Origin: Pseudidiomarina sp. CB1
Lineage (GTDB): Bacteria; Pseudomonadota; Gammaproteobacteria; Enterobacterales; Alteromonadaceae
Length of the DNA: 64,000 nucleotides
Direction: 5' to 3'
Assembly: GCF_024752025.1 (NCBI RefSeq)
Contig: NZ_JANTPU010000001.1
Span: 186,001-250,000 of the forward strand
The position numbers and the translations under genes were made by a program. The notes under the pieces are model-generated. The model ran no database searches, was not told the DNA's origin, and saw only the letters and a program-made list of their open reading frames with translations. Positions 54,023 through 64,000 of this stretch are shown piece after piece (within the stretch, counting starts at the first letter, position 1; each line of letters opens with the position of its first letter).

Positions 54023-55267
54023 ATGAATAGTTTCCTCGGCATCGCCATTTTGTTTGCCATTGCCATAGTGTTTTCGACCAACCGCAAAAGTATTCGCTGG
54101 CGCACCGTGGGTGGCGCCTTTGCCATTCAAGTTTTACTTGCCGCCTTTGTTTTGTACGTGCCCTTTGGTCAAGACGTCTTGTACGCGGTTGCTTCAGGCG
54201 TTTCAAAAATCATATCGTTCACCAGTGCTGGCATCGATTTCATGTTCGGTGGTTTGGCCTCGGCTGATTTTGGTTTCGTTTTTGCCATTCAAGTCTTAAG
54301 CGTTATTGTCTTTTTCTCGTCGTTGATCTCCGTGCTCTACTATTTAGGCATCATGAAGTGGATCATTCGTATTCTGGGCGGTGGCTTGCAAAAAATCATC
54401 GGTAGTAGCCGACCTGAATCGATGTCGGCAGCAGCTAATATTTTTGTTGGGCAAACCGAAGCACCGATGATGGTACGTCCGTTTATTTCCAGCATGACTC
54501 GTTCTGAGCTGTTTGCAGTTATGGTCGGCGGCATGTGCTCGGTATCGGGTTCTGTGCTTGCCGGATACGCAGGTGTGGGTGTCGAACTGAAATACCTTAT
54601 CGCCGCTAGCTTCATGGCAGCACCAGCGGGCTTGATGATGGCTAAAATCCTCATGCCAGAGCTAGATAAACCGCGCGAAGATATCGAAAACATCATTGAG
54701 AGCAATAACACGCAAAAAGCCGGTGATGTCCAAGTGGAAGACCGTGCAGTCAACGTTATCGACGCTGCCGCTGCGGGCGCCTCGAGCGGTGTGCAACTGG
54801 CGATTAACGTTGGTGCTATGCTCATTGCGTTTGTTGCGTTAATTGCGCTTATCAATGGCATCTTCGGTTGGGTTGGCGGCTGGTTTGGTCATCCGGACCT
54901 TTCACTACAAGAGCTCTTTGGCTATGTTTTTCAGCCTATCGCGTATGTACTTGGCGTAAGCTGGGATGAAGCCCAACTCGCCGGCAGTTTTATTGGTCAG
55001 AAGCTGGTTATTAACGAGTTCGTCGCTTACCTCGATTTTGTCAATTACCGCGAGCAGCTTAGTGAGCACAGTGAAGTTATTATCACCTTTGTATTGTGCG
55101 GCTTCGCGAATTTTTCGTCGATTGCAATCCTACTTGGGGGACTTGGCGGTATGGCGCCGAGTCGACGTCATGATATTGCGCGTTTAGGTTTGCGAGCGTT
55201 ATTGGCAGCTACTTTGGCTAACATGATGAGCGCAGCCATCGCTGGCTTCTTCTTCACCATCTCGTAA
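54023..55267 (+). CDS. nupC: NupC-family concentrative nucleoside transporter
   Basis: 414-aa inner-membrane nucleoside/cation symporter. Helices cover the full length; core motifs are [47 protein letters not shown] and [13 protein letters not shown], both typical of CNT proteins and lining the nucleoside and sodium sites. [21 protein letters not shown] closes the transport domain. With udk immediately upstream, the pair forms a nucleoside salvage unit. Confidence 0.94.
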   Translation: MNSFLGIAILFAIAIVFSTNRKSIRWRTVGGAFAIQVLLAAFVLYVPFGQDVLYAVASGVSKIISFTSAGIDFMFGGLASADFGFVFAIQVLSVIVFFSSLISVLYYLGIMKWIIRILGGGLQKIIGSSRPESMSAAANIFVGQTEAPMMVRPFISSMTRSELFAVMVGGMCSVSGSVLAGYAGVGVELKYLIAASFMAAPAGLMMAKILMPELDKPREDIENIIESNNTQKAGDVQVEDRAVNVIDAAAAGASSGVQLAINVGAMLIAFVALIALINGIFGWVGGWFGHPDLSLQELFGYVFQPIAYVLGVSWDEAQLAGSFIGQKLVINEFVAYLDFVNYREQLSEHSEVIITFVLCGFANFSSIAILLGGLGGMAPSRRHDIARLGLRALLAATLANMMSAAIAGFFFTIS

Positions 55268-55286
55268 TTCGTGGTTTGTTTGGGTA

Positions 55287-55369
55287 GCCCGTGGTTCTAC
55301 CACGGGGACTGTCGAATTCAACAAAAATGGTCAAAACGTTTAGCTAAGCCCGTGGTAGAACCACGGGCG
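55287..55369. repeat. REP-like palindromes, copies B and C
   Basis: CCCGTGGTTCTACCACGGG (55288-55306) and CCCGTGGTAGAACCACGGG (55349-55367) are each hairpins and are also complementary to one another across 42 nt. They lie between the convergent nupC and tesB genes, and copy A is at 28871-28893. Confidence 0.7.
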
Positions 55370-55378
55370 ACGAACAAA

Positions 55379-56245
55379 TTAACGCTTTTTGTGTTTACGC
55401 ATGACGCCTTCTTGGGCGGTTGATGCTACTAAGACCCCATCCCGCGTAAAGAACTGGCCTCTGACTAAACCGCGCGCGCCGCAGGCGACCGGACTATCAA
55501 TCGCATACAACATCCAGTCATCCATGCGAAAATCCTTATGAAACCACATTGAATGGTCGATCGTAGCCATTTGCATATCTGGCTGCGCAAAGCTCGCACC
55601 ATGCGGCTGCAATGCCGTTGGCAGAAAGTTAAAGTCCGACGCATAGGCCAGTAGATACTTGTGAATGCGTGGGTCATTCGGCATCTCGCCATTGGCTTTG
55701 ATCCAAACGTAGCGCTTTGGCGCATCAATTTTAGGTTTGAACGGGTTGTTCGCCGTCACAAACCGCATTTCGATCGGTTTCTCTGAGATAAACTTATTGC
55801 GTATACGTTCTGGAATGAGTTCTGCATGTTCGCGATAAATATCGATATCGGACACCAACCCTTCAGGTCCTGGAACTTCTGGCATGGTGTCCTGATGTTC
55901 AAAGCCCGGTTCATCGATTTGAAATGACGCAGTCATGTAAAAGATGGGCTTACCATATTGCACAGCTTTGACGCGTCGGGTCGAAAAGCTCTTACCATCA
56001 CGAACGTTTTCAACGTCATAAACGATAGGCTTCTGTGCATCGCCCGGGCGTAAAAAATAGGAATGTAGGGAATGTACCTTGCGATCCTCTGGCAACGTTT
56101 CTTTAGCCGCGGAAAGGGCTTGGCCAATCACCTGACCGCCAAAGACTGCGCCGAAACCTAAATCTTGGCTTTGCCCACGGTAGATCCCCTGTTCGATGGT
56201 TTCTAATCGTAATAAGTCTAATAAATCCTGCAATACCTGACTCAT
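55379..56245 (-). CDS. tesB: Acyl-CoA thioesterase II TesB
   Basis: 288-aa double-hotdog thioesterase that releases free fatty acid from acyl-CoA. It begins [40 protein letters not shown], and [40 protein letters not shown] is a diagnostic TesB block. The second hotdog holds [37 protein letters not shown] with catalytic D, T and Q candidates. Length matches E. coli TesB (286 aa). Confidence 0.97.
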   Translation of the reverse strand: MSQVLQDLLDLLRLETIEQGIYRGQSQDLGFGAVFGGQVIGQALSAAKETLPEDRKVHSLHSYFLRPGDAQKPIVYDVENVRDGKSFSTRRVKAVQYGKPIFYMTASFQIDEPGFEHQDTMPEVPGPEGLVSDIDIYREHAELIPERIRNKFISEKPIEMRFVTANNPFKPKIDAPKRYVWIKANGEMPNDPRIHKYLLAYASDFNFLPTALQPHGASFAQPDMQMATIDHSMWFHKDFRMDDWMLYAIDSPVACGARGLVRGQFFTRDGVLVASTAQEGVMRKHKKR

Positions 56246-56315
56246 TTTTCTTCCTTAAGAGTGGCTTAGTAAGGCCATTATAAACTGCCGAATCCTAGCG
56301 ACAATAGCGTAATGT

Positions 56316-57209
56316 TTAAAGCAGGGTAATCAATGAGATGGTCGTCGGGTGATGTTTTGCTTTGTACATTACGGTGTCCGCTTGCTGCAGCAGCGTTTCG
56401 AGTGGCGGGTGAGGTGCACGTGAGATCACACAGCCAACACTGGCGGTAATGCCAAATGATAGATGATCCATTTGAATGGGAATTTTTAGTGCATCATGTA
56501 GCTTTTGTACAATAGCTTTTGCAGTTTGTTGATCACCCACGTCGGCGAACAAGGCGACGAATTCGTCACCACCGATCCGCGCGATTGTATCGTTATTGCG
56601 AATCTGACCTTTTAATCGCCGCGCCGCGGAACGCAGTATTTCGTCGCCAATAGCATGACCGAAGCGGTCGTTGACGTCTTTGAAGTGATTAAGATCGATG
56701 TACGCTACGGCCAATGGGCTATTGCTGGCTAACAGTAATTCGGCCTGGCGATAAAAATAGTTACGATTGGGCAAGCCGGTCAGCGAATCGTGATGAGCAC
56801 TATGCTGTAGTTGTTCTAGTAGCTCTTCGCGCTGATTTTCGGCTTGTCGATGTGCTGTCACGTCACGCGCAACGGCAATACGAATATCGTCATCGGGTGA
56901 ATAGCGTGCTGACCAAACGATATGAGCGACATCGCCGTTCTTACGGATATAGCGGTTCTCAAAATGAATCTTCGCTTCACCGGCGACGATCTCGTTTACA
57001 ACCTTTAAGGTTTTTGCTTGGTCGTCCGGGTGGATGAAGTCAAACATACAGCGGCCTATCATCTCTTGTGGAGGATAGCCAAATACGCGCTCACCACCGG
57101 CACTAATATAGACGAATTCATTGTTGGTGTTGACCACGCAAATGGCGTCCATGAGTAAGTCCATGTAGTGTCCAAGGGCTTCGAACATTGGCAACTTGGG
57201 ATGCGGCAC
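56316..57209 (-). CDS. PAS-GGDEF diguanylate cyclase
   Basis: 297-aa cytosolic protein. A PAS domain (MDAICVVNTNNEFVYISAGGERVFGYPPQEMIGR) and PAC segment (RYIRKNGDVAHIVWSARYSPDDDIRIAVARDVT) fill residues 15-125. The GGDEF domain (DSLTGLPNRNYFYRQAELLL ... ARIGGDEFVALF) follows, with an I-site RNND five residues before GGDEF. It is the fourth GGDEF protein in the window and is isolated from the other three. Confidence 0.93.
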   Translation of the reverse strand: MPHPKLPMFEALGHYMDLLMDAICVVNTNNEFVYISAGGERVFGYPPQEMIGRCMFDFIHPDDQAKTLKVVNEIVAGEAKIHFENRYIRKNGDVAHIVWSARYSPDDDIRIAVARDVTAHRQAENQREELLEQLQHSAHHDSLTGLPNRNYFYRQAELLLASNSPLAVAYIDLNHFKDVNDRFGHAIGDEILRSAARRLKGQIRNNDTIARIGGDEFVALFADVGDQQTAKAIVQKLHDALKIPIQMDHLSFGITASVGCVISRAPHPPLETLLQQADTVMYKAKHHPTTISLITLL

Positions 57210-57440
57210 GCTGTTTACCTATGTGGATTCATTACTTAGTTTTATAGCACTATCACGGCCAACATAAAATCGATCTGTTGAAAAGCTGAGCAACAAATGA
57301 TTTAGGAAGTGTTTCAGCAGCTTAGTGAGTTGATCTTTGTCAGTGAAGATCCCATAGTGAACATAGCTATCATTTATGGCTTAGCTGGCAATTTATAGCT
57401 AAGCTTAAGGAATCTATCGTTCGTGGAGAAGGAGAGAGCT

Positions 57441-60122
57441 ATGTCGAGCCACGACAGCCTGAAGACCCTAAGTACGTTAGAAGTGAATGGTAAAACTTAT
57501 CACTATCATAGTTTGCCAAAGGCCGCGGAGAAACTAGCGGCGATAGGTGATGTCGACAAACTACCGACATCCATGAAAGTTCTGCTCGAAAACATGTTGC
57601 GCAATGAGGATGGCGACACCGTCAAAGAAAGCGATATTGAAGCTATTGCTCAGTGGTTGAGTGAACGGAAATCCGATAAAGAAATTCAATACCGTCCTGC
57701 ACGAGTGTTAATGCAAGACTTTACGGGTGTTCCGGCGATTGTAGACTTAGCCGCAATGCGTGATGCAGTAGGTAAAGCTGGGCAGGATCCTGAGCAAATT
57801 AATCCATTATCTGCCGTCGATTTGGTCATTGACCACTCCGTTATGGTAGATAAATTCGCTTCGCCTGAAGCGTTTAAAGAAAACGTTCGTATTGAAATGG
57901 AACGTAACTTTGAACGTTATCAATTCTTGCGTTGGGGCCAAAGTGCATTTAAAAACTTTCGCGTTGTGCCGCCGGGAACCGGTATATGCCACCAGGTTAA
58001 CTTAGAATATCTGGCCAAAGTCGCATGGACCAAAGAGCAAGACGGTAAAACGTTTGTCATGCCAGATACCCTCGTCGGTACGGATTCGCACACCACCATG
58101 ATTAACGGTCTTGGCGTTCTCGGCTGGGGTGTTGGTGGTATTGAAGCTGAAGCGGCGATGCTTGGCCAGCCGATTTCAATGTTGATTCCAGAAGTGGTCG
58201 GCTTCCGTATGACGGGTAAACTGCCTGAAGGCGTTACCGCCACTGACCTGGTCTTGACCGTTACGCAAATGCTGCGCAAACAAGGTGTTGTAGGTAAATT
58301 CGTTGAATTTTACGGTCCTGGTTTAGATAACTTGCCGTTAGCTGACCGTGCAACTATTGCCAACATGGCGCCGGAGTATGGCGCAACCTGTGGTTTCTTC
58401 CCAGTAGATCAAGAGACCCTTCGTTATCTAGAGCTCTCTGGACGTGATCAAGACACCATCGATCTGGTCGAAGCCTATAGCAAAGCCCAAGGTATGTGGC
58501 GTGAAACTGGCAAAGAGCCGGTCTTCACCGATTCATTAGAGCTTGATTTGAGCACGGTAGAAGCTTCTCTTGCGGGACCTAAACGCCCACAAGATCGTGT
58601 AGCAATGCCGCAGCTCGGCTCAAACTTTGACCTGATTCTTGAGCAAGATGGCAAAGCCAACGAAAAAGACAAGAAAGTCCAGGTGCCGGGTAAGGATTAT
58701 GAGCTCGCCCATGGTGACGTGGTGATTGCCGCGATTACTTCGTGCACCAACACCTCTAATCCAAGTGTGCTGATGGCAGCGGGCTTAGTTGCCAAAAAAG
58801 CTGTTGAGAAAGGTTTAGACCGTAAGCCTTGGGTCAAGTCTTCACTGGCGCCAGGCTCCAAAGTGGTCACCGACTACCTTGCGAAAGCGGGTTTCACGCA
58901 ATACCTTGATAAGCTTGGTTTCAACTTGGTGGGTTATGGTTGTACGACCTGTATTGGTAACTCAGGGCCTTTACCTGATGAAATCAGTGCCGCAATTAAA
59001 GAAGGCGACCTAACCGTATCATCGGTGTTGTCAGGTAACCGTAACTTTGAAGGTCGTGTACACCCTGAAGTACAGGCTAACTGGTTAGCGTCACCACCGT
59101 TGGTTGTGGCGTATGCGCTGGCAGGTACGACACGCATTGACTTGAGTAAAGAACCGCTTGGTGAAGATCAAGACGGTAACCCCGTCTACTTGAAAGATAT
59201 TTGGCCGAGCAGCAAGGAAATCGCCGATGCGGTGAGCTTTGTTGATGGGCAAATGTTCCGCAACGAATACGCTGAAGTGTTCGATGGCGACGAAGAGTGG
59301 CGCAGTATTCCAATTGGCGAAGGGAACACGTACAACTGGAGCGATGATTCAACCTACGTGAAGAATCCGCCGTACTTTACTGAAATTGATCAGCCGTTGC
59401 CACCGATGAGCGACATCAAAGATGCGCGCGTATTGGCATTGTTTGCTGATTCAATTACCACGGACCATATTTCACCTGCCGGCTCAATTAAGCACGACTC
59501 GCCAGCAGGGAAATACTTGCAAGCGAATGGGGTAGAGGTGAAAGACTTTAACTCTTACGGTTCGCGTCGTGGTAACCATGAAGTGATGATGCGCGGTACC
59601 TTTGCCAATATTCGCATTAAAAACCAGATGCTGGATGATGTGGAAGGTGGCTTCACTGTACACGTACCGTCGGGCGAGCAAATGCCTATTTACGACGCCG
59701 CCATGAAGTACCAAAAAGACAACACACCTTTGGTAGTGTTGGCGGGTAAAGAGTATGGCACTGGCTCAAGCCGCGACTGGGCAGCTAAAGGTACTATCTT
59801 GCTCGGCGTGAAAGCGGTCATTGCTGAGAGCTTTGAACGTATTCACCGTTCCAATCTCGTTGGTATGGGTGTTTTACCGTTGCAGTTTGAAGACGATCAG
59901 GGTGTGAAAGCCCACGGCTTGACCGGCCATGAGCAAATTTCGATTGAAGGTATTAACGAAAACCTCAAGCCCGGTCAAATGCTGAAGGTTACCGCTAAGA
60001 AGGACGATGGTTCCGAAGTAACCTTTAACGTGAAGTGCCGCATCGATACGAACAACGAACTGCAGTACTACAAAAACGGTGGTATTTTGCATTACGTGTT
60101 ACGCCAGATGTTGGCCGCGTAA
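57441..60122 (+). CDS. acnA: Aconitate hydratase A
   Basis: 893-aa [4Fe-4S] enzyme interconverting citrate and isocitrate in the TCA cycle; IRP/AcnA type. Cluster cysteines are in [12 protein letters not shown] and [42 protein letters not shown] and the swivel-domain [45 protein letters not shown] are family hallmarks. The start at 57441 has GGAGAGAGCT in front; a GTG at 57423 is in frame but not needed. Confidence 0.98.
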   Translation: MSSHDSLKTLSTLEVNGKTYHYHSLPKAAEKLAAIGDVDKLPTSMKVLLENMLRNEDGDTVKESDIEAIAQWLSERKSDKEIQYRPARVLMQDFTGVPAIVDLAAMRDAVGKAGQDPEQINPLSAVDLVIDHSVMVDKFASPEAFKENVRIEMERNFERYQFLRWGQSAFKNFRVVPPGTGICHQVNLEYLAKVAWTKEQDGKTFVMPDTLVGTDSHTTMINGLGVLGWGVGGIEAEAAMLGQPISMLIPEVVGFRMTGKLPEGVTATDLVLTVTQMLRKQGVVGKFVEFYGPGLDNLPLADRATIANMAPEYGATCGFFPVDQETLRYLELSGRDQDTIDLVEAYSKAQGMWRETGKEPVFTDSLELDLSTVEASLAGPKRPQDRVAMPQLGSNFDLILEQDGKANEKDKKVQVPGKDYELAHGDVVIAAITSCTNTSNPSVLMAAGLVAKKAVEKGLDRKPWVKSSLAPGSKVVTDYLAKAGFTQYLDKLGFNLVGYGCTTCIGNSGPLPDEISAAIKEGDLTVSSVLSGNRNFEGRVHPEVQANWLASPPLVVAYALAGTTRIDLSKEPLGEDQDGNPVYLKDIWPSSKEIADAVSFVDGQMFRNEYAEVFDGDEEWRSIPIGEGNTYNWSDDSTYVKNPPYFTEIDQPLPPMSDIKDARVLALFADSITTDHISPAGSIKHDSPAGKYLQANGVEVKDFNSYGSRRGNHEVMMRGTFANIRIKNQMLDDVEGGFTVHVPSGEQMPIYDAAMKYQKDNTPLVVLAGKEYGTGSSRDWAAKGTILLGVKAVIAESFERIHRSNLVGMGVLPLQFEDDQGVKAHGLTGHEQISIEGINENLKPGQMLKVTAKKDDGSEVTFNVKCRIDTNNELQYYKNGGILHYVLRQMLAA

Positions 60123-60142
60123 ACGCTTTACGCACGTGATAA

Positions 60143-60171
60143 AAAACGCCAGGCATTGCCTGGCGTTTTTG
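60143..60171 (+). terminator. Intrinsic terminator of acnA
   Basis: AAAAACGCCAGGC-ATT-GCCTGGCGTTTTT, perfect 13-bp stem with T-tract, 20 nt after the stop. The A-tract also allows use from the opposite strand. Confidence 0.93.
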
Positions 60172-60199
60172 TTTGTGGTTTAACATCAGCTGCGGTTGA

Positions 60200-63100
60200 T
60201 TAACCCCCTAACGCAGTGGGGAGGGCAGGCGGCTCGCGGTAATCCCGCGGAGGGTTTTTACGCAGTTTCTCTAAGGTCTCAGCAACGCCACGTTCGAGCT
60301 GTGGATCACGGCCTTCATTTACCGCCAAGGGGTTAAGGATAACTTCGATATCTGGCGCTACACCCTCATTTTCGACAGCCCATTCGCCTTCAGGCGTGAA
60401 GAAACGGAAGTATGGCACGGTATGAAAACCGCCATCAATGAGGCTTGGATTGGCACTAATACCAATTAAGCCGCCCCAAGTGCGGGTACCGACGGTGGTA
60501 CCGAGGTTCAAATACGAGAAAGACCACGGTAAAAAGTCACCGCCCGAGCCGGCATCCTGGTCGATGAGCATCGTTTTGGGGCCGTGAATCGCTGCTCCAG
60601 GTGTGGTCCACACTGCTGCGTCACGTTCATACCAACCTGACAAATGCGGCCGTGCTAACAGTTCGGTAATGTAATTGGCCGCTTGCCCGCCACCGTTACG
60701 GCGCTCGTCAATGAGTAGTGCGGGTTTATTGGCTTGCGGGAAGAACATACGGTTAAAGAAGTAGTAACCAGCATCCGTCGTGTTAGGTAAGTACACGTAG
60801 GCAATTTGCCCGTCGCTTTGCTCATCAACGTAGCGCTGGTTTTGCTGAATCCAATGCCATAACCGCAGTTCGCCCTCGTTTGCGGTCGGCGTAACGGTCA
60901 CTTCACGTGCGTTAGCGCCAGCGGCTGAATCTGCCACGGTTAAGGTAACTGCTTGTCCGGCGGTGCCAACAAAATGAGCGAAAAGCGACTTATCGGCTTT
61001 AATTTGTTGACCGTTGATGGCCAAGATGAAATCACCTTCTGCGACGTCGATTCCAGGCACGGCGAGCGGTGCCTGTAAATCAGGACTCCAGCGATCGCCT
61101 TGGTACAGCGTGGCAATTTGGTAGCGGCCATCAACAATATTGAAGTCGGCGCCAAGCAAACCAACATTATCGCTTTCGCCTCGGAATACATCGCCGCCGC
61201 CGACATTGTTGTGGCCGACTTGCAGCTCACTAATCATGCCAACCAAAACCGTGTTGAGGTCAGCGCGACGTTTGACGTGTGGGAGTAGCGCAGCATATTT
61301 GTCATAAATAGCTTGCCAATCGATGCCATGCATATTTTCCGCGTAGAAGTACTCTTTTTGCATACGCCATACATCGTCAACTATTTGCTGCCATTCGCGT
61401 TGCGGATCGATAAAGCTTTTCACTTGATTTAAGGCTATGGGCTTACCTTCGAACTTGGCTGCTGCGGGTCCGACGGCCAAAGTGCTCGGTGCACTGAAGG
61501 TTAATAGCTGTTTGCCATCGGCACTGAGATCGTAGCTGGCAATTTTATCGCTCACTTGCGCAGCCTCGCGCGCAGCGAAGTCATAACGCATAAGGCTCAT
61601 CTGATTTGGGCCGTTACTTGGTGTTTTGATACCGTCTTGGGGTTGCCGCAAATAGAACAAGCTACCGTCTTCGGCCACCGCGAGTTGCTGATAAAACTGC
61701 TCACCCACTGGCAGGGCACTGATACGTGAGGTTAGGCCTTCGGTATCGATGCTAAACGCGGGCTTATCTTTTGCTTCGTCGTCATTGCTGTCATCACTGG
61801 CCGCACTCTCATCGCTTAAACGCGGGGCTACCGGTGATGGCACATCATTGCGTAAACTCAATGCATAAATCCCCATTCGCACGGGGCGTTCTTGCGCAGA
61901 CAAATCGAGCCAGCTAATTGCTGGGCCAGCGTTGACTGACGCGGTGAAGAATAAGTAGTCGTTGCTAAAGACAGGGTTGCTGGCAAAGCTCATCCCCTCT
62001 GTTAGCGCTTGCTTTGCTTCGGTTTCAGTGTTGTACAAATAGATTTTACTGAAGCCTTGAGCGTTTAAGGCATTAAACGCAAGGTAGCTACCCTCCGGAG
62101 CAAAGGAAACTTGTTGGTCCCAGCGCCGTTCGCCAGAGTGGACTTTGCTGATTTCACCCGATGCGGTATCGAGCAGGTAAAGGTTGATATGATTGTCGCT
62201 CAAGGCTAAACGCTGGCCGTCGGGTGACCAAGCCAAAAGGCTGTAGTAGCTTGAGCCGGGCAGCGCAAAACGCTGTTGTTCACCAATACCATCTTGCGGT
62301 GCGATGACGACAGCTTGCTTACCGTCGTCTTGGACGAAGGCAATACGATCGCCATCAGGGTGCCATAACCCGGTATATTCACGTTGCCCATCGGTACTAC
62401 TCAGGTTGCGCGTAGGCCCATGTTCAACAGCGACCGAGAAGATGTCACCGCGAGCCGTCAAGGCGACGCGTTTGCCGGTCTTAGATAAGTCAAAATCAGT
62501 GATCATTTGGCTTGCATCTTGCCAATCAGGTTCGAGTTGAGGGGCAGGTGCAGCAAGTTTTATTTGTAGGCGTTGCGGTTCGTTATTAGCGACTTGCCAA
62601 CGGTACAGGTAACCACCAGCAGAGAACACAATGGTGTCACCGTGGCCATTGGCACTGGTGATGTCCCATTCGGTAAACTGGGTCAGTTGCTCTAATTCGC
62701 CAGCGTTGTAGCGGTACAAATTGGCGGCAACATCATCACGATCGGAGATCAGATAAAGGTCGTCGGCCAACCAAAATGGATGATGGTGGCTGGCATTGGC
62801 ACGTGGTAGCTGGCTAAATTCATCGTCATCTTTATTGAGCAGCCATACGGGCGGCGTGGAACCGCCGCGATGCAAGCGCCAACCTGCCGTTTGGTTGTTG
62901 GGTAAGCGGTTTGGCCGGTAGGCGAGGGTTTCACCATCGTTGGCAAACTTACCTTCGGCGACCACAGCTTCCATGTATTTTTCTGGATAACCACCCGCTA
63001 CTGCGACACTAAACAGTTGGCTACTACGGGTATTCAGCACCGCGCGATTCGAGGTGAAATAGACGCGGTCGCCTGCGGCTGACCAGTCTGTTACGACATC

Positions 63101-63430
63101 GTGACTAGGGTGGTAAGTAAGGCGCTGAGCTGCACCGCCATGAATTGACATCACATAGACATCGTCATTGCCGTGATAGTCGGCTGAGAACGCAAGCCAT
63201 TGGCCGTCTGGCGAGAAAAGCGGTTTAGTCTCGCTCGCTGGGTGGCTGGTGAGTTGTCGGGGCTGGCTGCCATCGTGATTCGCTAGCCAAATGTCACCAC
63301 CATGTACGAAGGCGATGTGGTTGGCGGAAACATCTGGTTGTTCAAGGAGTCGTGTTTCGGTGGATTCGCTCGCATTGACGCTGACGCTCAATGCCGCTAC
63401 TGCAACCCAGACGAGTTTATTGGTTTTCAT
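60200..63430 (-). CDS. Exported tricorn-type S41 peptidase
   Basis: 1076-aa protein with a signal peptide (MKTNKLVWVAVAALSVSVNA). The N-terminal about 650 residues form WD40/TolB-like and six-to-seven-bladed propeller repeats (GGDIWLANHDGSQPRQLTSH, LAFSADYHGNDDVYVMSIHGG). A tricorn C1 region, a PDZ domain (GDFILAINGQQI) and an S41 core follow. The catalytic Ser lies in LIDQDAGSGGDFLPWSF. The layout matches archaeal tricorn and bacterial homologues; it degrades peptides, probably in the periplasm. Confidence 0.92.
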   Translation of the reverse strand: MKTNKLVWVAVAALSVSVNASESTETRLLEQPDVSANHIAFVHGGDIWLANHDGSQPRQLTSHPASETKPLFSPDGQWLAFSADYHGNDDVYVMSIHGGAAQRLTYHPSHDVVTDWSAAGDRVYFTSNRAVLNTRSSQLFSVAVAGGYPEKYMEAVVAEGKFANDGETLAYRPNRLPNNQTAGWRLHRGGSTPPVWLLNKDDDEFSQLPRANASHHHPFWLADDLYLISDRDDVAANLYRYNAGELEQLTQFTEWDITSANGHGDTIVFSAGGYLYRWQVANNEPQRLQIKLAAPAPQLEPDWQDASQMITDFDLSKTGKRVALTARGDIFSVAVEHGPTRNLSSTDGQREYTGLWHPDGDRIAFVQDDGKQAVVIAPQDGIGEQQRFALPGSSYYSLLAWSPDGQRLALSDNHINLYLLDTASGEISKVHSGERRWDQQVSFAPEGSYLAFNALNAQGFSKIYLYNTETEAKQALTEGMSFASNPVFSNDYLFFTASVNAGPAISWLDLSAQERPVRMGIYALSLRNDVPSPVAPRLSDESAASDDSNDDEAKDKPAFSIDTEGLTSRISALPVGEQFYQQLAVAEDGSLFYLRQPQDGIKTPSNGPNQMSLMRYDFAAREAAQVSDKIASYDLSADGKQLLTFSAPSTLAVGPAAAKFEGKPIALNQVKSFIDPQREWQQIVDDVWRMQKEYFYAENMHGIDWQAIYDKYAALLPHVKRRADLNTVLVGMISELQVGHNNVGGGDVFRGESDNVGLLGADFNIVDGRYQIATLYQGDRWSPDLQAPLAVPGIDVAEGDFILAINGQQIKADKSLFAHFVGTAGQAVTLTVADSAAGANAREVTVTPTANEGELRLWHWIQQNQRYVDEQSDGQIAYVYLPNTTDAGYYFFNRMFFPQANKPALLIDERRNGGGQAANYITELLARPHLSGWYERDAAVWTTPGAAIHGPKTMLIDQDAGSGGDFLPWSFSYLNLGTTVGTRTWGGLIGISANPSLIDGGFHTVPYFRFFTPEGEWAVENEGVAPDIEVILNPLAVNEGRDPQLERGVAETLEKLRKNPPRDYREPPALPTALGG

Positions 63431-63512
63431 TCGTATGCCCTTCTTGCAAAAGAATCGGGTGAGTTTAACTGCAAGTCACTCCACAATTTAGCACAAGACG
63501 CAGCATCGTAAA

Positions 63513-64000
63513 TTAAATCATCAGCGCCCGACCACCATCGACCTTTATAAATTCACCGGTAACAAAAGGGTTGTCACGAAGAAAGCGCACCGCTTGCAGC
63601 ATGGGCTCAAGTCCGCCTTCTAGGTTAAGCGGTGTTTCGGCCAATACTTTTTGGCGATGTGCACTGTCATGTTCTGGCAGGAACAGAATCGGTCCAGGTT
63701 GAATACCGTTTACGCGGACTTCTGGCGCCAGTGCTTTGGCAAAGCTGAGAGTGAGGTTGGCCAGTCCGGCTTTGGCGGCGCAATAAGCAATGTAGTCGGT
63801 CGACGGGCTATCGGTGTAGATGTCGGTAATATTAATCACGACTGCGTTATCCGCCTGCTTTAACTGTGGTTGTAGGCCGTTAATAAGCAAGTAGGGCGCC
63901 TGCACGTGCACTTCGAATACTGCAGCTAACGCAGTCGGGTCGCTATCAACCGTTTGGTTGTTGAAGAAACAGGAAGCGTTGTTTACCAACAAGTCAATAC
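63513..64000 (-). CDS. Pteridine-reductase/FolM-like short-chain dehydrogenase (5' end outside window)
   Basis: C-terminal 162 residues of an SDR. The NNASCFF segment corresponds to the SDR NNAG motif, the catalytic Tyr-Lys pair is in YIAYCAAKAGLANLTLSFA, and VNGIQPGPILFLPEHDSAHRQKVL resembles FolM and PTR1-type pteridine reductases. The end VTGEFIKVDGGRALMI is standard. It likely reduces dihydromonapterin or dihydropteridines using NADPH. Start and cofactor motif lie outside the window. Confidence 0.85.
   Translation of the reverse strand, partial: IDLLVNNASCFFNNQTVDSDPTALAAVFEVHVQAPYLLINGLQPQLKQADNAVVINITDIYTDSPSTDYIAYCAAKAGLANLTLSFAKALAPEVRVNGIQPGPILFLPEHDSAHRQKVLAETPLNLEGGLEPMLQAVRFLRDNPFVTGEFIKVDGGRALMI

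Overview
The window looks like chromosome from a marine gammaproteobacterium of the Alteromonadales, most probably the Idiomarinaceae. This rests on the tmRNA tag ANDDNYALAA, the mix of fadE, elbB, purMN-DUF3108, acnA, udk-nupC, a tricorn-type S41 peptidase and an M16 lipoprotein peptidase, and the moderate base composition. No 16S gene is present, so the genus is an inference.

Layout. 1-10.2 kb: argE (runs off the left edge), an outer-membrane protein, a 2OG-Fe(II) oxygenase / 5'-nucleotidase / Bcr-type MFS run, an AbgT transporter, and a sulfur-stress locus (TauE-like exporter, persulfide-dioxygenase-like MBL protein, 1-Cys peroxiredoxin). 10.2-19.6 kb: fadE with two FadR-like operators, a DUF3108 protein, purMN, a GNAT/C39 fusion, an Old Yellow Enzyme, DUF817, a VOC protein and elbB. 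19.7-28.8 kb: ssrA (tmRNA) with an integrative element of about 8.75 kb inserted at its 3' end and bounded by a 14-bp direct repeat. 28.9-37.7 kb: accessory and envelope genes, including yebG with a textbook LexA box, an ATP-grasp ligase, a LysR regulator, an amidohydrolase, a CDF metal exporter, OmpW, and two small proteins that have good ribosome-binding sites (49 and 42 aa). 37.6-42.2 kb: a MacAB-like ABC efflux set. 42.3-48.2 kb: a SixA-like phosphatase and three c-di-GMP enzymes. 48.2-64 kb: glutathione-dependent formaldehyde oxidation (frmA-fghA), an M16 peptidase, pyrimidine salvage (udk-nupC), tesB, a further diguanylate cyclase, acnA, a tricorn-type peptidase, and a pteridine-reductase-like SDR that runs off the right edge.

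The element is the most interesting part. It carries a P4-type tyrosine integrase, an AlpA-like regulator, a small winged-helix protein, a RepA/RecA-like ATPase followed by iteron-like repeats, an HTH regulator, and a compact restriction-modification system. That system pairs a PLD-superfamily nuclease (NgoFVII/BfiI type) with two different adenine methyltransferases. The upstream methyltransferase is EcoRI-methylase-like and carries an N-terminal RelB/DinJ-type ribbon-helix-helix domain. A near-perfect 17-bp palindrome overlaps the predicted -10 box of its promoter. The inferred model is that the methyltransferase represses its own operon through the antitoxin-like domain, in place of a separate C protein.

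Regulatory signals elsewhere include the FadR pair at fadE, the LexA box at yebG, palindromes in the sulfur-locus promoter region and next to the LysR gene, several clear intrinsic terminators, and two places where convergent genes share a palindrome that spans both stop codons.
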